The notes: generated by a model not told the origin, from the sequence alone. A stretch of 64,000 nucleotides of DNA from Aeromonas bivalvium (GCF_000819765.1 NZ_CDBT01000044.1:3565-67564), one strand, 5' to 3'; positions 18,023-27,762 are shown, numbered from the stretch's first letter. Made by a program: numbers and translations.

Positions 18023-19240
18023 ATGAACCCAGCCAACCGCACCCGCCAACTCAATCTCTGGTTGCAGCAACACAGTGGCGAGGCGCTCAGCTACCCGGCC
18101 CTGCACGGCTTCCTCTGCGCCCGACTGGTGGGGCCGGATGACCCCGACTGGCGGCAAGCTCCCCTGGCCGGCCTGCTGTCCCGGGATCCCGCGCTTGACC
18201 CGCGCAGCGCACAGGCGCTGCACCACCTGATCGCCGAACTGGAAGCCCAGGCCGACGAGGCCCGGCTGGCCCTGCCGAGCCAGTGCCGTCTCCCGAACGA
18301 GCAACCCGAGCAGGTGTTCGACATTCACCACCCCCTGGGCCAGTGGAGCCACGGTTTCAGCCTGGGGCTGGCCTGCTGGCCCAAGCCGAAGGATTTGAAC
18401 GATCCCCTCACCCAGCGCCGCCTGCGCCTGGCCGCCGAGCTCTGCCTGTTTCGGGACTTGCCCCTGGCGCGCATGCTGCATCAGGCGTCGGCGAGCGAGC
18501 TGCCCTTCTTCGATTTTTGCAAGCGCCAGCGCCAGCAGATGAAGGGAGCGCTCAATGATCTGCTGCGGATCGAGGGCTGGACGCCACCCGGGGAGGCGCC
18601 ACGAGAGCAGGAGAGCGAACAGGCCGCCCGCTGGCGGGGCTGGTTCGAACAGGCCAACGCCAGTCGCAGCCCGGGGGAGCGGTTGGTCTGGTTCGAACGC
18701 ATCATCCAGGATGCCGAGCCGCTGTTCGATGCCCCCTTCTGGCAAGCACTGGATGGCCACGGCTGGAGCGCCAGCGAGGCCCGTCCCCTGCTCGCAGCCA
18801 GAGCGGGACGCGCCGATGCCCTGTTCGAGCTGGGGCAACTGCCCCAGGCCCGCCGCGAGTACGAGGCCCTGCTGACCCTGTGCCGCCAGGATGAGCCGGG
18901 TTGCCGCTACCCCCTGGCCAGTCTTTACGCCATCTGCCGGGAGTGGGATGCCCTCGCGGCGCTCCTCTCCCGCTTCGACGAAGCCTCCTGCGCCCTGCTC
19001 TACAGCCGTGCCCTGCTGCTGTTTGTCCGCCAGGGGGCTGAAGAGGCCGGGCCGGCCCTCGCGGCGGCCCTGGCCTGCAATGCCCATGTCCCGTCCTACC
19101 TGCTTGGTCAGCGCAAATTGCCAAGGCAGGCCCCCGGCTACTGGCAGAGCGGCAGCCGGGACGAGGCTGCCAGCTATGCCCTGCAGGGGCGCGCCGCCTG
19201 GCTCGCCGAGGGAGCCCTGCTCTGGCTGCGCAAGCGTTGA
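18023..19240 (+). CDS. UPF0149/YecA-like protein with C-terminal TPR-like region
   Basis: A 405-residue soluble protein. The N-terminal 200 residues resemble UPF0149 (YgfB/YecA) proteins: ALSYPALHGFLCARLVGPDD, then QWSHGFSLGLACW. From about residue 255 the sequence has helix-pair repeats (RADALFELGQLPQARREYEALL, RYPLASLYAICREWDALAALL) like tetratricopeptides. The function is unknown. AGAGGAG before the ATG supports the start; a GTG one codon upstream is an alternative. It is monocistronic. Confidence 0.65.
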   Translation: MNPANRTRQLNLWLQQHSGEALSYPALHGFLCARLVGPDDPDWRQAPLAGLLSRDPALDPRSAQALHHLIAELEAQADEARLALPSQCRLPNEQPEQVFDIHHPLGQWSHGFSLGLACWPKPKDLNDPLTQRRLRLAAELCLFRDLPLARMLHQASASELPFFDFCKRQRQQMKGALNDLLRIEGWTPPGEAPREQESEQAARWRGWFEQANASRSPGERLVWFERIIQDAEPLFDAPFWQALDGHGWSASEARPLLAARAGRADALFELGQLPQARREYEALLTLCRQDEPGCRYPLASLYAICREWDALAALLSRFDEASCALLYSRALLLFVRQGAEEAGPALAAALACNAHVPSYLLGQRKLPRQAPGYWQSGSRDEAASYALQGRAAWLAEGALLWLRKR

Positions 19241-19403
19241 AGATCCAGGTGGCGCAAGGGGGACATGGCGGGATCCGCCATGGTCGGCAGATGGGACTAA
19301 CCTTGCAGGAGAAGATTCCCGTTTGAGACGCTAACTCGGGAGGCGGGCCTGTCCGGTCGTGCGCCAGTGCACATTTTTCGGGCCCTTGTTCAGACAAAGC
19401 TCC

Positions 19404-19456
19404 TTGAGTTACGTATCATCAGGTTAAAGTATCAAGAGAAACTGCATCCGATGCAG
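19404..19456 (+). promoter_or_regulatory. Putative promoter and 15-bp palindrome upstream of the MarR gene
   Basis: TTGAGT at 19404-19409 and AAGTAT at 19427-19432 are 17 bp apart and could form a sigma70 promoter. Immediately downstream, CTGCATC-C-GATGCAG at 19442-19456 is a perfect inverted repeat in the expected 5' leader. Such a position fits an autorepressor site for the MarR protein. Both are pattern matches only. Confidence 0.45.
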
Positions 19457-19475
19457 GACAACAGCAGGAGTTCAT

Positions 19476-19946
19476 ATGCAAAAACTCATCGGTCTGCTTG
19501 CACACTACCCCCCCTATCAGCTGGTGCACGCCGCCGAGATGGTGCGGGAGACCTTCGAGCAGTTCTATCAGGCCCGCTATCAGCTGACCGTGCCTCAATG
19601 GCGCCTGATGATGGTGCTGGGGCCCAACTACCCCATCAGCCAGAAAGAGCTGGTGGAGGCGAGCGGCATGGACAAGGTGCGCATCTCCCGGGAGATCCAT
19701 CGCCTCAGCGAGAAAGGCATACTCCAGGCCCAGAGCAGCGAACAGGACAAGCGGGTCAGCCTGGTTTCCCTCACCGAGCAGGGCGAGGCCCTGTTCGCCC
19801 AGCTCAAGAGCGAGGCGAGCAGCTGGCAGCATACCCTGACCGACTATCTGCCTAGCGAGGCGCGCCAAAGCATACGCCAGCATCTGCAGAGCGTGAGCGA
19901 GGCCATGGAGCAGCTGCACAAGCTCGATCAGGAGCAACAGCCATGA
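19476..19946 (+). CDS. MarR-family transcriptional regulator
   Basis: A 156-residue MarR protein. It has the dimerising N-terminal helices, a winged helix-turn-helix at about residues 55-95 (ISQKELVEASGMDKVRISRE, IHRLSEKGIL) and a wing with DKRVSLVSLTEQG. The ATG follows AGGAGTTCAT. Its stop overlaps the start of the DUF4250 gene by four bases (ATGA), so the two are translationally coupled. Confidence 0.92.
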   Translation: MQKLIGLLAHYPPYQLVHAAEMVRETFEQFYQARYQLTVPQWRLMMVLGPNYPISQKELVEASGMDKVRISREIHRLSEKGILQAQSSEQDKRVSLVSLTEQGEALFAQLKSEASSWQHTLTDYLPSEARQSIRQHLQSVSEAMEQLHKLDQEQQP

Positions 19947-20131
19947 ACCTGCAACGCTTCGAGACCATGGACGTCAACATGCTGCTGAGCCTGGTCAACA
20001 TGCAGCTGCGGGATCACTACCATGATCTGGACGATCTCTGCCGGGCCCAGGATATCGACAGAGGCGCCCTTGAAGCCCGTCTGGCCAGCGGCGATTTTCA
20101 CTATCAGCCCCAGCAGAGGCAGTTCCGCTGA
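19943..20131 (+). CDS. DUF4250 protein (62 aa), coupled to the MarR gene
   Basis: A 62-residue protein beginning MNLQRFETMDVNMLLSLVNM. It shares the DUF4250 pattern with the protein at 57770: a D-N/A-N-h-L-L-h-h-V-N core, an LDDLCRAQDI helix, and a YQ..QRQFR end. The small helical domain looks like a helix-turn-helix, but no role is known. The ATGA overlap ties its expression to that of the MarR repressor. Confidence 0.82.
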   Translation: MNLQRFETMDVNMLLSLVNMQLRDHYHDLDDLCRAQDIDRGALEARLASGDFHYQPQQRQFR

Positions 20132-20355
20132 TAAGGCTCCTTGCTCGCGCGGGCAAACCAGCTCCGCAGGGCGATCGGGATCACAGCCCTGAACGAGCGC
20201 AGATCCTGGCGCGAAAAAACTGCTAGGATGAGGCTCTCGTGGGCAGGCCTTCTGGAGGCCATGCCCGAACCGGCGCCATGCGGCTCGATGCACGGAAGCA
20301 TCAAACTGTCATCTGCGGCGATTAACCTCATCCCTGTCCCACAAGGAGGTACCCC

Positions 20356-20532
20356 ATGATCCCGACCCGACAGGCGAGCCTGATCACCCTCTGTGCCCTG
20401 CTGATGATCAGCCTGTTTACCCCCATTCTCCCCGACAGCACGGAGCAGTGGCTCAGCCTGCTGCTCATCGGCTCCCTGGCCGTGGTGCTCCTGCTGGTGG
20501 TGGGAGGGTGCCGCCGCTTCATCCTGGAGTAG
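20356..20532 (+). CDS. Small 58-aa membrane protein
   Basis: The reading frame starts at the ATG at 20356, five bases after a perfect AAGGAGGT. It encodes MIPTRQASLITLCALLMISL followed by a short polar loop (PDSTEQW) and a second hydrophobic helix (LSLLLIGSLAVVLLLVVGG), ending CRRFILE. Two transmembrane segments are evident. No homolog is recognised. The strong ribosome-binding site and a terminator at 20578 support a real gene. Confidence 0.65.
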   Translation: MIPTRQASLITLCALLMISLFTPILPDSTEQWLSLLLIGSLAVVLLLVVGGCRRFILE

Positions 20533-20577
20533 CCCGCGCCAGCCCGCCCGCTCAGACATCCACACCATGCAGACAAA

Positions 20578-20603
20578 AAAACGCAGCCAGAAGGCTGCGT
20601 TTT
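20578..20603. terminator. Bidirectional terminator between the 58-aa gene and azoR
   Basis: Stem AAAACGCAGCC / GGCTGCGTTTT around AGAA, in a convergent gap. Confidence 0.92.
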
Positions 20604-20629
20604 CATCATGGGAGCGGGGCGCTGGCTGA

Positions 20630-21217
20630 TCAGCTGGCCAGGGCCTCGAGCTGGGACCTGGCCTCTTCGATCCCCTTGGCCTGGGCTTCCGGACCCATGC
20701 CCATGCCTTCGGCATAGATGAAGTCCACTTCCTTGATGCCGATGAAGCCGAGCACGGTACGCATGTAGGGGGTCACCAGGTCGGTGGCATTGCCCACGTG
20801 CATGCCGCCACGGGGGCTGACCACCAGGGCGCGGGTGTTCTCCACCAGGCCGACCGGACCGGTCTCGGTGTAGCGGAAGGTGACACCGGCACGGGCAATC
20901 AGGTCAATCCAGTTCTTCAGCTGGGTCGGAATGTTGAAGTTGTACATGGGGGCCGCGATGATCACCAGGTCGCTCCCCTTGAGCTCGGCGATCAGCTCGT
21001 CGGACTGGGCCAGCACGGCCAGCTGACGCTCGTTCAGGTTCTCGCCGCCGCGCAGGCCCATGGCCAGCTCGCCGTCCAGCACCGGCAGGTTCAGGGTCGC
21101 CAGGTCACGTACCGTGACGCTGTCACCCTGGCGCTCGGCCAGGTAGCCGTCGATCAGGGCGTTGGATTGGGAATACTGGCCCAGGATGCTGGACTTGAGA
21201 ACGAGGATATTGGCCAT
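20630..21217 (-). CDS. azoR: FMN-dependent NADH-azoreductase
   Basis: A 195-residue flavodoxin-fold enzyme: [15 protein letters not shown] binds the FMN phosphate, [20 protein letters not shown] and SPRGGMH complete the flavin site. It reduces azo compounds and quinones using NADH in the cytoplasm. [10 protein letters not shown] at 21217 is the normal start. A 225-bp gap separates it from the divergent EamA gene. Confidence 0.94.
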   Translation of the reverse strand: MANILVLKSSILGQYSQSNALIDGYLAERQGDSVTVRDLATLNLPVLDGELAMGLRGGENLNERQLAVLAQSDELIAELKGSDLVIIAAPMYNFNIPTQLKNWIDLIARAGVTFRYTETGPVGLVENTRALVVSPRGGMHVGNATDLVTPYMRTVLGFIGIKEVDFIYAEGMGMGPEAQAKGIEEARSQLEALAS

Positions 21218-21442
21218 GGTACACTCCATTTGCTTGTTAGTTGAACAGCCAGGCTGTCGATGGAGGTCACTATAAACACTGCGTTTGGGGCCTGATAGCG
21301 AAAATAGATGCTCAAGTCATTCAAAAATTTTGATGTGTGTGCATTTCCTCGGCACAAAGGGTCTCATCAAACTCCACGCCCTTGGCATGACAAACGATTG
21401 CCGTTATGATCCGCCGCACTTTTTGTACGTGACCCGGATCCC

Positions 21443-22333
21443 ATGTCCTCTTCCCGCAGGCACTCCCCCTTTGCCGGCGCCGTCTGGATGATGGTGGCAG
21501 GCCTCTGCTTCGCCGCCGTCAACAGCCTGAGCCAGTATGTCAGCTTCACGCTTGGCCTCCCCTCGACCCAGGTCGCCTTTCACCAGTATCTGATCGCCCT
21601 GGTCTGCCTGCTGCCCTGGCTCGTTCGCCACGGTCTGCGCCAGTCCCTGATGACCAACCAGTTGCGCCTGCACCTGCTGCGGGTCGCCCTGGCGGTCATC
21701 GGCATCCAGTTCTGGCTCTGGGCGCTGGCGGTCCCCGTCCCCATCTGGCAGGGGATAGCGCTCTTGATGACCTCCCCCCTGTTTGCCACCCTGGGCTCTG
21801 CCCTCTTTCTCAAAGAGCAGGTGAGCCGGGCCCGCATCCTCGCCACCCTGGCGGGCTTTGTCGGCGCCATGCTGATCCTGGCCCCCTGGACCGATGACTT
21901 CAGCTGGGCCTCATTGCTGCCGGTGGCGGCCGCCCTGTTCTGGGCAGGCTACTCCCTGCTGGTGCGCTATCAGGCGGCGAGCGAGTCGTCCCACACCATC
22001 GTCGTCTACCTGCTCATCTTCAGCACCCCGTTCAACGCCATGCTGGCGATCCCCGAATGGCAGTGGCCGAGCGAAACCCAGTGGCTGCTGGTGGCCGCCT
22101 CCGGCGTGCTGTCGGCCCTGGCCCAGATGTCCATCGCCCGCGCCTACAGCGTGGCGGAAGCCTCCTTCGTGCAACCCTTCGATTTTGCCAAGCTGCCCAT
22201 GAACGTGCTGGCCGGCTGGCTGGTATTTGGCTGGGCGCCCCCCGGCCGATTGTGGCTGGGGGCCGCCATCATCATAGGCGCCATCACCCTGCTCACCCAT
22301 CTGGAGCAGCGCGCCCACAAACCCGTTTCCTGA
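21443..22333 (+). CDS. EamA-family (DMT) permease
   Basis: A 296-residue protein with about ten membrane helices in two repeats ([37 protein letters not shown]). Substrate unknown. It starts [10 protein letters not shown] and lies 73 bp upstream of purT. Confidence 0.9.
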   Translation: MSSSRRHSPFAGAVWMMVAGLCFAAVNSLSQYVSFTLGLPSTQVAFHQYLIALVCLLPWLVRHGLRQSLMTNQLRLHLLRVALAVIGIQFWLWALAVPVPIWQGIALLMTSPLFATLGSALFLKEQVSRARILATLAGFVGAMLILAPWTDDFSWASLLPVAAALFWAGYSLLVRYQAASESSHTIVVYLLIFSTPFNAMLAIPEWQWPSETQWLLVAASGVLSALAQMSIARAYSVAEASFVQPFDFAKLPMNVLAGWLVFGWAPPGRLWLGAAIIIGAITLLTHLEQRAHKPVS

Positions 22334-22406
22334 GGTACGCCATGCGTGCCTCTTTTTTTGTTCACCCGGATCAGCCCTGCTGACCACCGACCTCAGGAGA
22401 GATCAG

Positions 22407-23585
22407 ATGTTTGGAACCGCCACCCGCCCCACTGCGACCCGTGCCCTGCTGCTGGGCTCAGGCGAACTCGGCAAGGAGGTCGCCATCGAGCTGCAGCGGC
22501 TCGGTATCGAGGTGATCGCCGCCGACCGCTACCCCCATGCTCCCGCCATGCAGGTGGCCCACCAGGCCCGCGTGCTGGACATGCTCGATGGCGCTGCCCT
22601 GCGCGCCCTGGTGACCGAGATCAAGCCCGACCTCATCATCCCCGAGATTGAAGCCATCGCCACCGACACCCTGGCCGCCCTCGAGCAGGAGGGTGTCAAG
22701 GTGGTGCCCAATGCCCGCGCCACCCAGCTCACCATGAACCGGGAGGGGATCCGCCGCCTCGCCGCCGAAACCCTGGGCCTTCCCACCTCTGCCTACCGCT
22801 TCGCCCAGAGCAAGGAGGAGTTTATGGCCGCCGTCGAGGCCATCGGCCTGCCCTGCGTGGTAAAACCGGTGATGAGCTCGTCGGGCAAGGGGCAGAGCCT
22901 GCTGCGCGATCTTGCCAGGCTGGACGAGAGCTGGACCTATGCCCAGGAGGGGGGCCGTGCCGGCCGTGGCAAGGTGATTGTCGAGGGGTTCGTGCCCTTC
23001 GAGTACGAGATCACCCTGCTCACGGTGCGTGCCGTCGATGGCATCCACTTCTGCGAGCCTATCGGCCATCGCCAGGAGGATGGCGACTACCGAGAATCCT
23101 GGCAGCCCCAGGTCATGAGCGAGCTGGCCCTGGCCCGCGCCAAGGAGGTGGCGGCCAAGGTGGTCGAAGCCCTTGGCGGCTACGGTCTGTTCGGGGTCGA
23201 GCTCTTCATCCGGGGTGACGAGGTGTGGTTCAGCGAAGTCTCCCCCCGCCCCCACGACACCGGCATGGTGACCCTGATCTCCCAGGATCTCTCCGAGTTC
23301 GCCCTGCACGTGCGTGCCATCCTGGGGCTGCCCGTCGGCACCATCACCCAGTACGGCCCGAGCGCCTCCGCCGTGGTGCTGCAAGAAGGCCACAGCCAGG
23401 ATATCCGCTATCAGGGGATTGGCGAGGCACTGGCCCTGGTGCCGGGTGCCCAGCTGCGCCTCTTCGGCAAGCCGGAGATCGCCGGTCGTCGTCGCCTCGG
23501 GGTGGCGCTCGCCCGTGGGCAGGATTGCCAGGAAGCCGTGGAGCAGGCCAAGGCGGTGGCAGCTCGGGTCGAGGTACTCTTCTAG
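22407..23585 (+). CDS. purT: Formate-dependent phosphoribosylglycinamide formyltransferase PurT
   Basis: A 392-residue ATP-grasp enzyme catalysing the third step of purine synthesis with formate and ATP instead of 10-formyl-[23 protein letters not shown] is the PurK/PurT N-terminus, [14 protein letters not shown] the ATP loop, and [20 protein letters not shown] the C-terminal metal site. The length is standard (392 in E. coli). GGAGAGATCAG precedes the ATG. A hairpin at 23637 ends it. Confidence 0.97.
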   Translation: MFGTATRPTATRALLLGSGELGKEVAIELQRLGIEVIAADRYPHAPAMQVAHQARVLDMLDGAALRALVTEIKPDLIIPEIEAIATDTLAALEQEGVKVVPNARATQLTMNREGIRRLAAETLGLPTSAYRFAQSKEEFMAAVEAIGLPCVVKPVMSSSGKGQSLLRDLARLDESWTYAQEGGRAGRGKVIVEGFVPFEYEITLLTVRAVDGIHFCEPIGHRQEDGDYRESWQPQVMSELALARAKEVAAKVVEALGGYGLFGVELFIRGDEVWFSEVSPRPHDTGMVTLISQDLSEFALHVRAILGLPVGTITQYGPSASAVVLQEGHSQDIRYQGIGEALALVPGAQLRLFGKPEIAGRRRLGVALARGQDCQEAVEQAKAVAARVEVLF

Positions 23586-23636
23586 GCAATCCGCTTTACC
23601 ACGCAAAAACAAACGTTTATCCGCGTGATCCGGCGC

Positions 23637-23660
23637 AAGGGGCAGGTGACTGCCCCTTTC
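23637..23660 (+). terminator. Terminator after purT
   Basis: AAGGGGCAG / CTGCCCCTT stem around GTGA followed by TC-rich sequence. Confidence 0.75.
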
Positions 23661-23713
23661 CCATGGAAGCGCCGGGCTTATAATTCCCCCTTCACCTATG
23701 TCAGGAGTACAAG

Positions 23714-24373
23714 ATGTTAACTGCCGTGATCTTCGATATGGATGGTGTTCTGATCGACTCGGAACCCTTCTGGCAACGGGCACAGATGGCCGTCTTCGCC
23801 GAACTGGGCCACTTTCACACCGAGGAAGACTGCAACTCCACCATAGGGGTGCGCATCGATCAGCTGGTGGCCCACTGGTACCGGATCCGCCCCTGGAGCA
23901 GCCCCAGCCAGGAAGAGGTGGTACAGCGCATTCTGGATCAGGTGATAGCGCTCATCCTGCAGGAGGGCCAGGCCAAGGCCGGGGTGCTGGAAGCCCTCGA
24001 CCTCATCGAGGCCCGTGGCCTCAAGATTGGCCTGGCCACCTCCTCCCCCTTTGCCATGGTGGAGGCCGTGCTCGGCAAGCTCGGCATCCAGGATCGCTTC
24101 ATGGCGGTGCACTCCGCCGAGGTGGAGCGCTTTGGCAAACCCCACCCGGATGTCTATATCCACGCCGCCGAGAAGCTCGGCGTCGAGCCTGTGCATTGCC
24201 TCGCCATCGAGGACAGCTTCACCGGCCTGCTGGCGGCCAAGGCGGCCTCCATGCAGGCGCTGATCGTGCCGGACCCGGCGCTGGTGGGCGACCCACGTCT
24301 GGCCATCGCCGATCACCAGCTGCGCTCTCTTGCCGAGCTGGATGCGGACATGCTGGCCCGCTGGCTCAAATAG
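23714..24373 (+). CDS. hxpB: HAD-family hexitol phosphatase (HxpB/YniC-like)
   Basis: A 219-residue HAD phosphatase with Asp8/Asp10 in FDMDGVLIDSEPFW, GLATSSPFAMVEAVL as motif II, KPHPDVYIHAAEKLGV as motif III and AIEDSFTGLLAAKAA as motif IV. E. coli HxpB dephosphorylates 2-deoxyglucose-6-P and hexitol phosphates. AGGAG before the ATG at 23714 supports the start. Confidence 0.88.
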   Translation: MLTAVIFDMDGVLIDSEPFWQRAQMAVFAELGHFHTEEDCNSTIGVRIDQLVAHWYRIRPWSSPSQEEVVQRILDQVIALILQEGQAKAGVLEALDLIEARGLKIGLATSSPFAMVEAVLGKLGIQDRFMAVHSAEVERFGKPHPDVYIHAAEKLGVEPVHCLAIEDSFTGLLAAKAASMQALIVPDPALVGDPRLAIADHQLRSLAELDADMLARWLK

Positions 24374-24565
24374 ACAAGCAACCACCGCTCGCTCCATCAA
24401 TCCGCCCTGGCAGGCGATCCCCGTCTGGCCATCAGCGCCCTGGCGCGAGCTCAGCCCCTTGTCGGCCTGGCCCTGCGCAAAGGTGCGCTGGCTCCCGGTA
24501 TGATGACGCCACACTGGCTAGACTCTGGGATATGGCCATGTACCCTTGGCCTTCGGGAGGTCACC

Positions 24566-24769
24566 ATGATCGACTACATCAGCAAGCGTATCGTCTGCCC
24601 CCACTGCGGCCACCACACCCGGGTCGAGCTGGATGCGAGCCAGGGGGATCAGGAGTTTTACGAGGACTGCATGGCCTGTTGCAACCCCATCCATCTGAGA
24701 TTGCACCGGGACGAGGTGCGCGACTGTCTGCAGCTGTTTGTGGATGCCGACGACGAGCAGATGTTCTGA
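24566..24769 (+). CDS. CPXCG-motif cysteine-rich protein (67 aa)
   Basis: A 67-residue zinc-ribbon-like protein. C11-x2-C14 (CPHCG) and C35-x2-C38 (CMAC) are placed as in the CPXCG family, with a conserved acidic region between (QEFYEDC) and an acidic C-terminus. The start at 24566 follows GGGAGGTCACC; the frame upstream is not conserved. Function unknown. Confidence 0.85.
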   Translation: MIDYISKRIVCPHCGHHTRVELDASQGDQEFYEDCMACCNPIHLRLHRDEVRDCLQLFVDADDEQMF

Positions 24770-24794
24770 ATCGCCCTGCCCAGACACAGACAAG

Positions 24795-24825
24795 AACAAG
24801 CGGGACCCTGTGGGTCCCGCTTGTT
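24795..24825. terminator. Bidirectional terminator
   Basis: A 14-base stem AACAAGCGGGACCC / GGGTCCCGCTTGTT around TGT, between convergent genes. Confidence 0.93.
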
Positions 24826-24847
24826 ATGGTGCCATCGTCAGCTTGGG

Positions 24848-25138
24848 TCACCCCTCCCTCAAACACGCCGCATTCGCCGACGTCATGGTCGGAACAAACT
24901 CCACCACCTGATAGTCGGCCGCCTCTGCCTGCTTGAAGGGATCCTCTGCCAGTATCGCCTCCAGGGTGTCTCGGCTCACTCCCTGCGCCAGTATGACGCC
25001 CCCGACCCGGGGTACCTGACGCCCGGACGCCAGAAAATGGCCTGCGGCATACTGCCGCTCCAGCCACGCAATGTGGGCCGGGATCAGGGCATCGATCTCA
25101 TCCAGTGGTTTTACATAGGTCAATGTCACGACAAACAT
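24848..25138 (-). CDS. YciI-like protein
   Basis: A 96-residue ferredoxin-like dimeric protein: MFVVTLTYVKPLDEIDALIP, HIAWLERQYAAGHFLASGRQ and the conserved active-site-like DPFKQAEAADYQV. YciI proteins are putative small enzymes of unknown substrate. The start follows GGAGACTTCCCT. It lies downstream of ribE on the same strand with a 100-bp gap. Confidence 0.88.
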   Translation of the reverse strand: MFVVTLTYVKPLDEIDALIPAHIAWLERQYAAGHFLASGRQVPRVGGVILAQGVSRDTLEAILAEDPFKQAEAADYQVVEFVPTMTSANAACLREG

Positions 25139-25240
25139 AGGGAAGTCTCCAAGGCTCAAAGGCGGTGCCTCTTCCACAAGAGGGCGCCTTTCCCGTGATG
25201 CCGCCCTCCTCTTCGTACCCTGGGGGCAGCGCCCAGGTGG

Positions 25241-25852
25241 TTACTGGCGCGCCGCCAGCACCCGCTCCACGGTGTCGACGATGGCCTGGGTCTGGGGATC
25301 GATCTCGATGTTGGTGTGCCAGCCCGCCTTGACCCAGCCCAGGTTGGTGCGGGCCAGGGTCTCGGGAATGAGGTTGACGCAAAACTCGTTGCCGCGCACC
25401 TCGCCCACGGTGAGGCTGATGCCGTCGATGCCGATGTAGCCCTTGGTCAGCACGTACTTCATGAGCTCGGGGGCGAGGCGATACCACACCTGGCGGTTGT
25501 TGGGGGTGTCGATGACAGAGGTCACCTCGGCCGTGCCCATGATGTGGCCGGACATGGCGTGTCCGCCAATCTCGTCGCCAAAGCGGGCGGCCCGCTCCAC
25601 GTTGACCTTGTCCCCCACCACCAGTTGCCCGAGGTTGGTGAGGCGCAGGGTCTCCTGCATCAGATCGAAGCTGACCCTATCCCCCTCCACCCGGGTGACG
25701 GTCAGGCAGCAGCCGTTGTGGGCCACGGAGGCGCCAAGCGCCAGCCCCTCGCCCCAGGCCGGGCTCGGCATGCGGATCACATGGGTGCGAAAGTTGGGCA
25801 GATCTTCGATGGCCACCAGTTCGGCGGTCCCCTGTACTATACCGGTGAACAT
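25241..25852 (-). CDS. ribE: Riboflavin synthase alpha subunit
   Basis: A 203-residue trimeric enzyme that dismutates two 6,7-dimethyl-8-ribityllumazines to riboflavin. [15 protein letters not shown] opens the first lumazine-binding repeat, and a second begins near residue 98 ([14 protein letters not shown]). The ATG at 25852 gives the invariant MFTGI start. No riboswitch-sized leader is present in the 133 bp to the next gene. Confidence 0.95.
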   Translation of the reverse strand: MFTGIVQGTAELVAIEDLPNFRTHVIRMPSPAWGEGLALGASVAHNGCCLTVTRVEGDRVSFDLMQETLRLTNLGQLVVGDKVNVERAARFGDEIGGHAMSGHIMGTAEVTSVIDTPNNRQVWYRLAPELMKYVLTKGYIGIDGISLTVGEVRGNEFCVNLIPETLARTNLGWVKAGWHTNIEIDPQTQAIVDTVERVLAARQ

Positions 25853-25985
25853 GGGTCTCTCCAGGCTGTGAAAATTGTCGGCAGGTTACCCCCGGCCACC
25901 TTGCAAGACAAGGGCGGCGGCTGACAAGGAGACCCCGGCTCGCTATAGTGACGCCATTCCAACCTGGCTTAACGAGGAAATAAAA

Positions 25986-26204
25986 ATGCTGGTATATCAA
26001 TGCTGTGAAGCCATTCGCATCGCCTACAACCAGATAGGGTCCGGGGAGCAGGGCTATGTGCCTCAGGCCATCGCCGCCAGCATCCGGGCCCTCGATGCGG
26101 TGGCCCGGGACGAGCGGGTACCCAGCGAGCTGCGCGAGCAGGCCGCCTACGCCGCCGCCAATCTCTTGATCAGCGACCACGAGGACAGCGAGATCAAAGG
26201 GTAA
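25986..26204 (+). CDS. yaeP: UPF0253 family protein YaeP
   Basis: A 72-residue protein with the YaeP pattern [20 protein letters not shown] and [34 protein letters not shown] precedes the ATG. Function unknown. It is divergent from ribE. Confidence 0.87.
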   Translation: MLVYQCCEAIRIAYNQIGSGEQGYVPQAIAASIRALDAVARDERVPSELREQAAYAAANLLISDHEDSEIKG

Positions 26205-26356
26205 GCAACCCCATTGGGGGGCAAGGCGCACGCTATCATTTCGTTTGTCTGGCCATTACGGCTAGAATGACTCCCTCGGTGCCCCGTTCTGGTGCACCGA
26301 CCTTCTCTTTATCCATGTCATCATGCCAACCCTGGCTGTTCCCACCGGAGGTGTCA

Positions 26357-27706
26357 GTGCAACGTTATTGGTCCGAGGCGAGGCAACTCATTCGTCTTGC
26401 CAGCCCTATCCTGGTGGCGCAAGTCGCACAGATCGCGATGAACTTCGTCGATACCGTGATGGCCGGTCAGGTCAGCGCGGTCGATCTCGCCGCCGTGTCG
26501 GTCGCCTCCAGCTTCTGGCTGCCGGTGATCCTGCTGGTACAGGGGATCATCATGGCGCTCACCCCCATCGTCTCCCAGCTCAACGGGGCCCGCAAACGGG
26601 ACCAGGTGCGCCCGGCGGTGCACCAGGGCTTCTGGCTGGCGCTCATGGTGACCCCCATCGCCATGGGGGCCCTCTATGTCAGCCCGCTGGCCTTGCAATT
26701 CATGGACGTGGATCCCGTGATGGCGGACAAGACCGCCGGCTACCTGCACGCCATCCTGTGGGGACTGCCCGCCTTCGTACTGTTCCAGGTGCTGCGCAAC
26801 TTCAGCGAGGGACTCTCCCACACCATGCCCACCATGGTGATCGGCTTCGTGGGGCTGGCGGTCAATATCCCGGCGAACTACATCTTCATCCATGGCCACT
26901 TCGGCATGCCCAAACTCGGCGGCGTCGGCTGCGGCGTGGCCACCGCCATCGTGCTCTGGGCCATGCTGCTGGCGATGATCCTCTATGTGAAGGTCTCCAC
27001 CCACTTCAAGGAGATCGGGCTGTTCAGCCAGCTTGCCCGCCCCAACGGCAGCCGGATCTGGCGCCTGTTTCGCCTGGGGTTCCCCATCGCCATGGCCATC
27101 TTCTGCGAGGTGACCCTGTTCACCGTGGTGGCCCTGATGCTGGCGCCGTTTGGCGCGGAGACGGTGGCGAGCCACCAGATAGCCCTCAACTTCTCCAGCC
27201 TGGTGTTCATGCTGCCGCTGTCCATTGGCGTCGGCGTGACCATACGGGTCGGCCACAGCATAGGTGAAGGCTTGCCTGATCATGCCAGGGTCGCGGCCCG
27301 CACCGGCCTGATGCTGGGCATCGCGGTCGCTGCCTGCACCGCCGCCCTGACCGTGCTGCTGCGCGAGCAGATCGCCGCCATCTACACCGATGATCTCCAG
27401 GTGATCACCCTCGCGGCCATCTTGCTGTTCTTCGCCGCCATCTACCAGATCTCCGATTCGGTGCAGGTGGTGGCCGCCGCCGCCCTGCGCGGCTACAAGG
27501 ACACCCAGGCCATCTTCTACATCACCATCGTCGCCTACTGGGGACTGGGGCTGCCAAGCGGCATGATCCTGGGATTGACCGACTGGATTGTGCCCCGCAT
27601 GGGGCCCCAGGGCTTCTGGATCGGCTTCATCGTCGGCCTGACCGGCGCCGCCCTGATGCTGGGTGCCAGACTCAGGGTGATCTACGGCCGCTTCGCCACC
27701 CGCTGA
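26357..27706 (+). CDS. norM: Multidrug efflux MATE transporter NorM
   Basis: A 449-residue MATE antiporter with 12 hydrophobic helices. It aligns from recall with Vibrio NorM: IRLASPILVAQVAQIAMNFV, FMDVDPVMADKTAGYLHAI, GGVGCGVATAIV and QVVAAAALRGYKDTQAI. NorM exports cationic drugs in exchange for Na+ or H+. A GTG start at 26357 with GGAGG at 26347-26351 fits best; an ATG at 26315 would add 14 residues. A DUF3080 lipoprotein gene follows after 56 bp. Confidence 0.93.
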   Translation: MQRYWSEARQLIRLASPILVAQVAQIAMNFVDTVMAGQVSAVDLAAVSVASSFWLPVILLVQGIIMALTPIVSQLNGARKRDQVRPAVHQGFWLALMVTPIAMGALYVSPLALQFMDVDPVMADKTAGYLHAILWGLPAFVLFQVLRNFSEGLSHTMPTMVIGFVGLAVNIPANYIFIHGHFGMPKLGGVGCGVATAIVLWAMLLAMILYVKVSTHFKEIGLFSQLARPNGSRIWRLFRLGFPIAMAIFCEVTLFTVVALMLAPFGAETVASHQIALNFSSLVFMLPLSIGVGVTIRVGHSIGEGLPDHARVAARTGLMLGIAVAACTAALTVLLREQIAAIYTDDLQVITLAAILLFFAAIYQISDSVQVVAAAALRGYKDTQAIFYITIVAYWGLGLPSGMILGLTDWIVPRMGPQGFWIGFIVGLTGAALMLGARLRVIYGRFATR

Positions 27707-27762
27707 GGGGGGCGGGCAATCCATTGACCCGGGCGCAGGCAGCGCCAGCAAGGAGAGCGCGG

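Noticed and set aside
25853-25985. FMN riboswitch upstream of ribE
   Set aside because: Only 133 bp is available and no conserved riboswitch helices were recognised.
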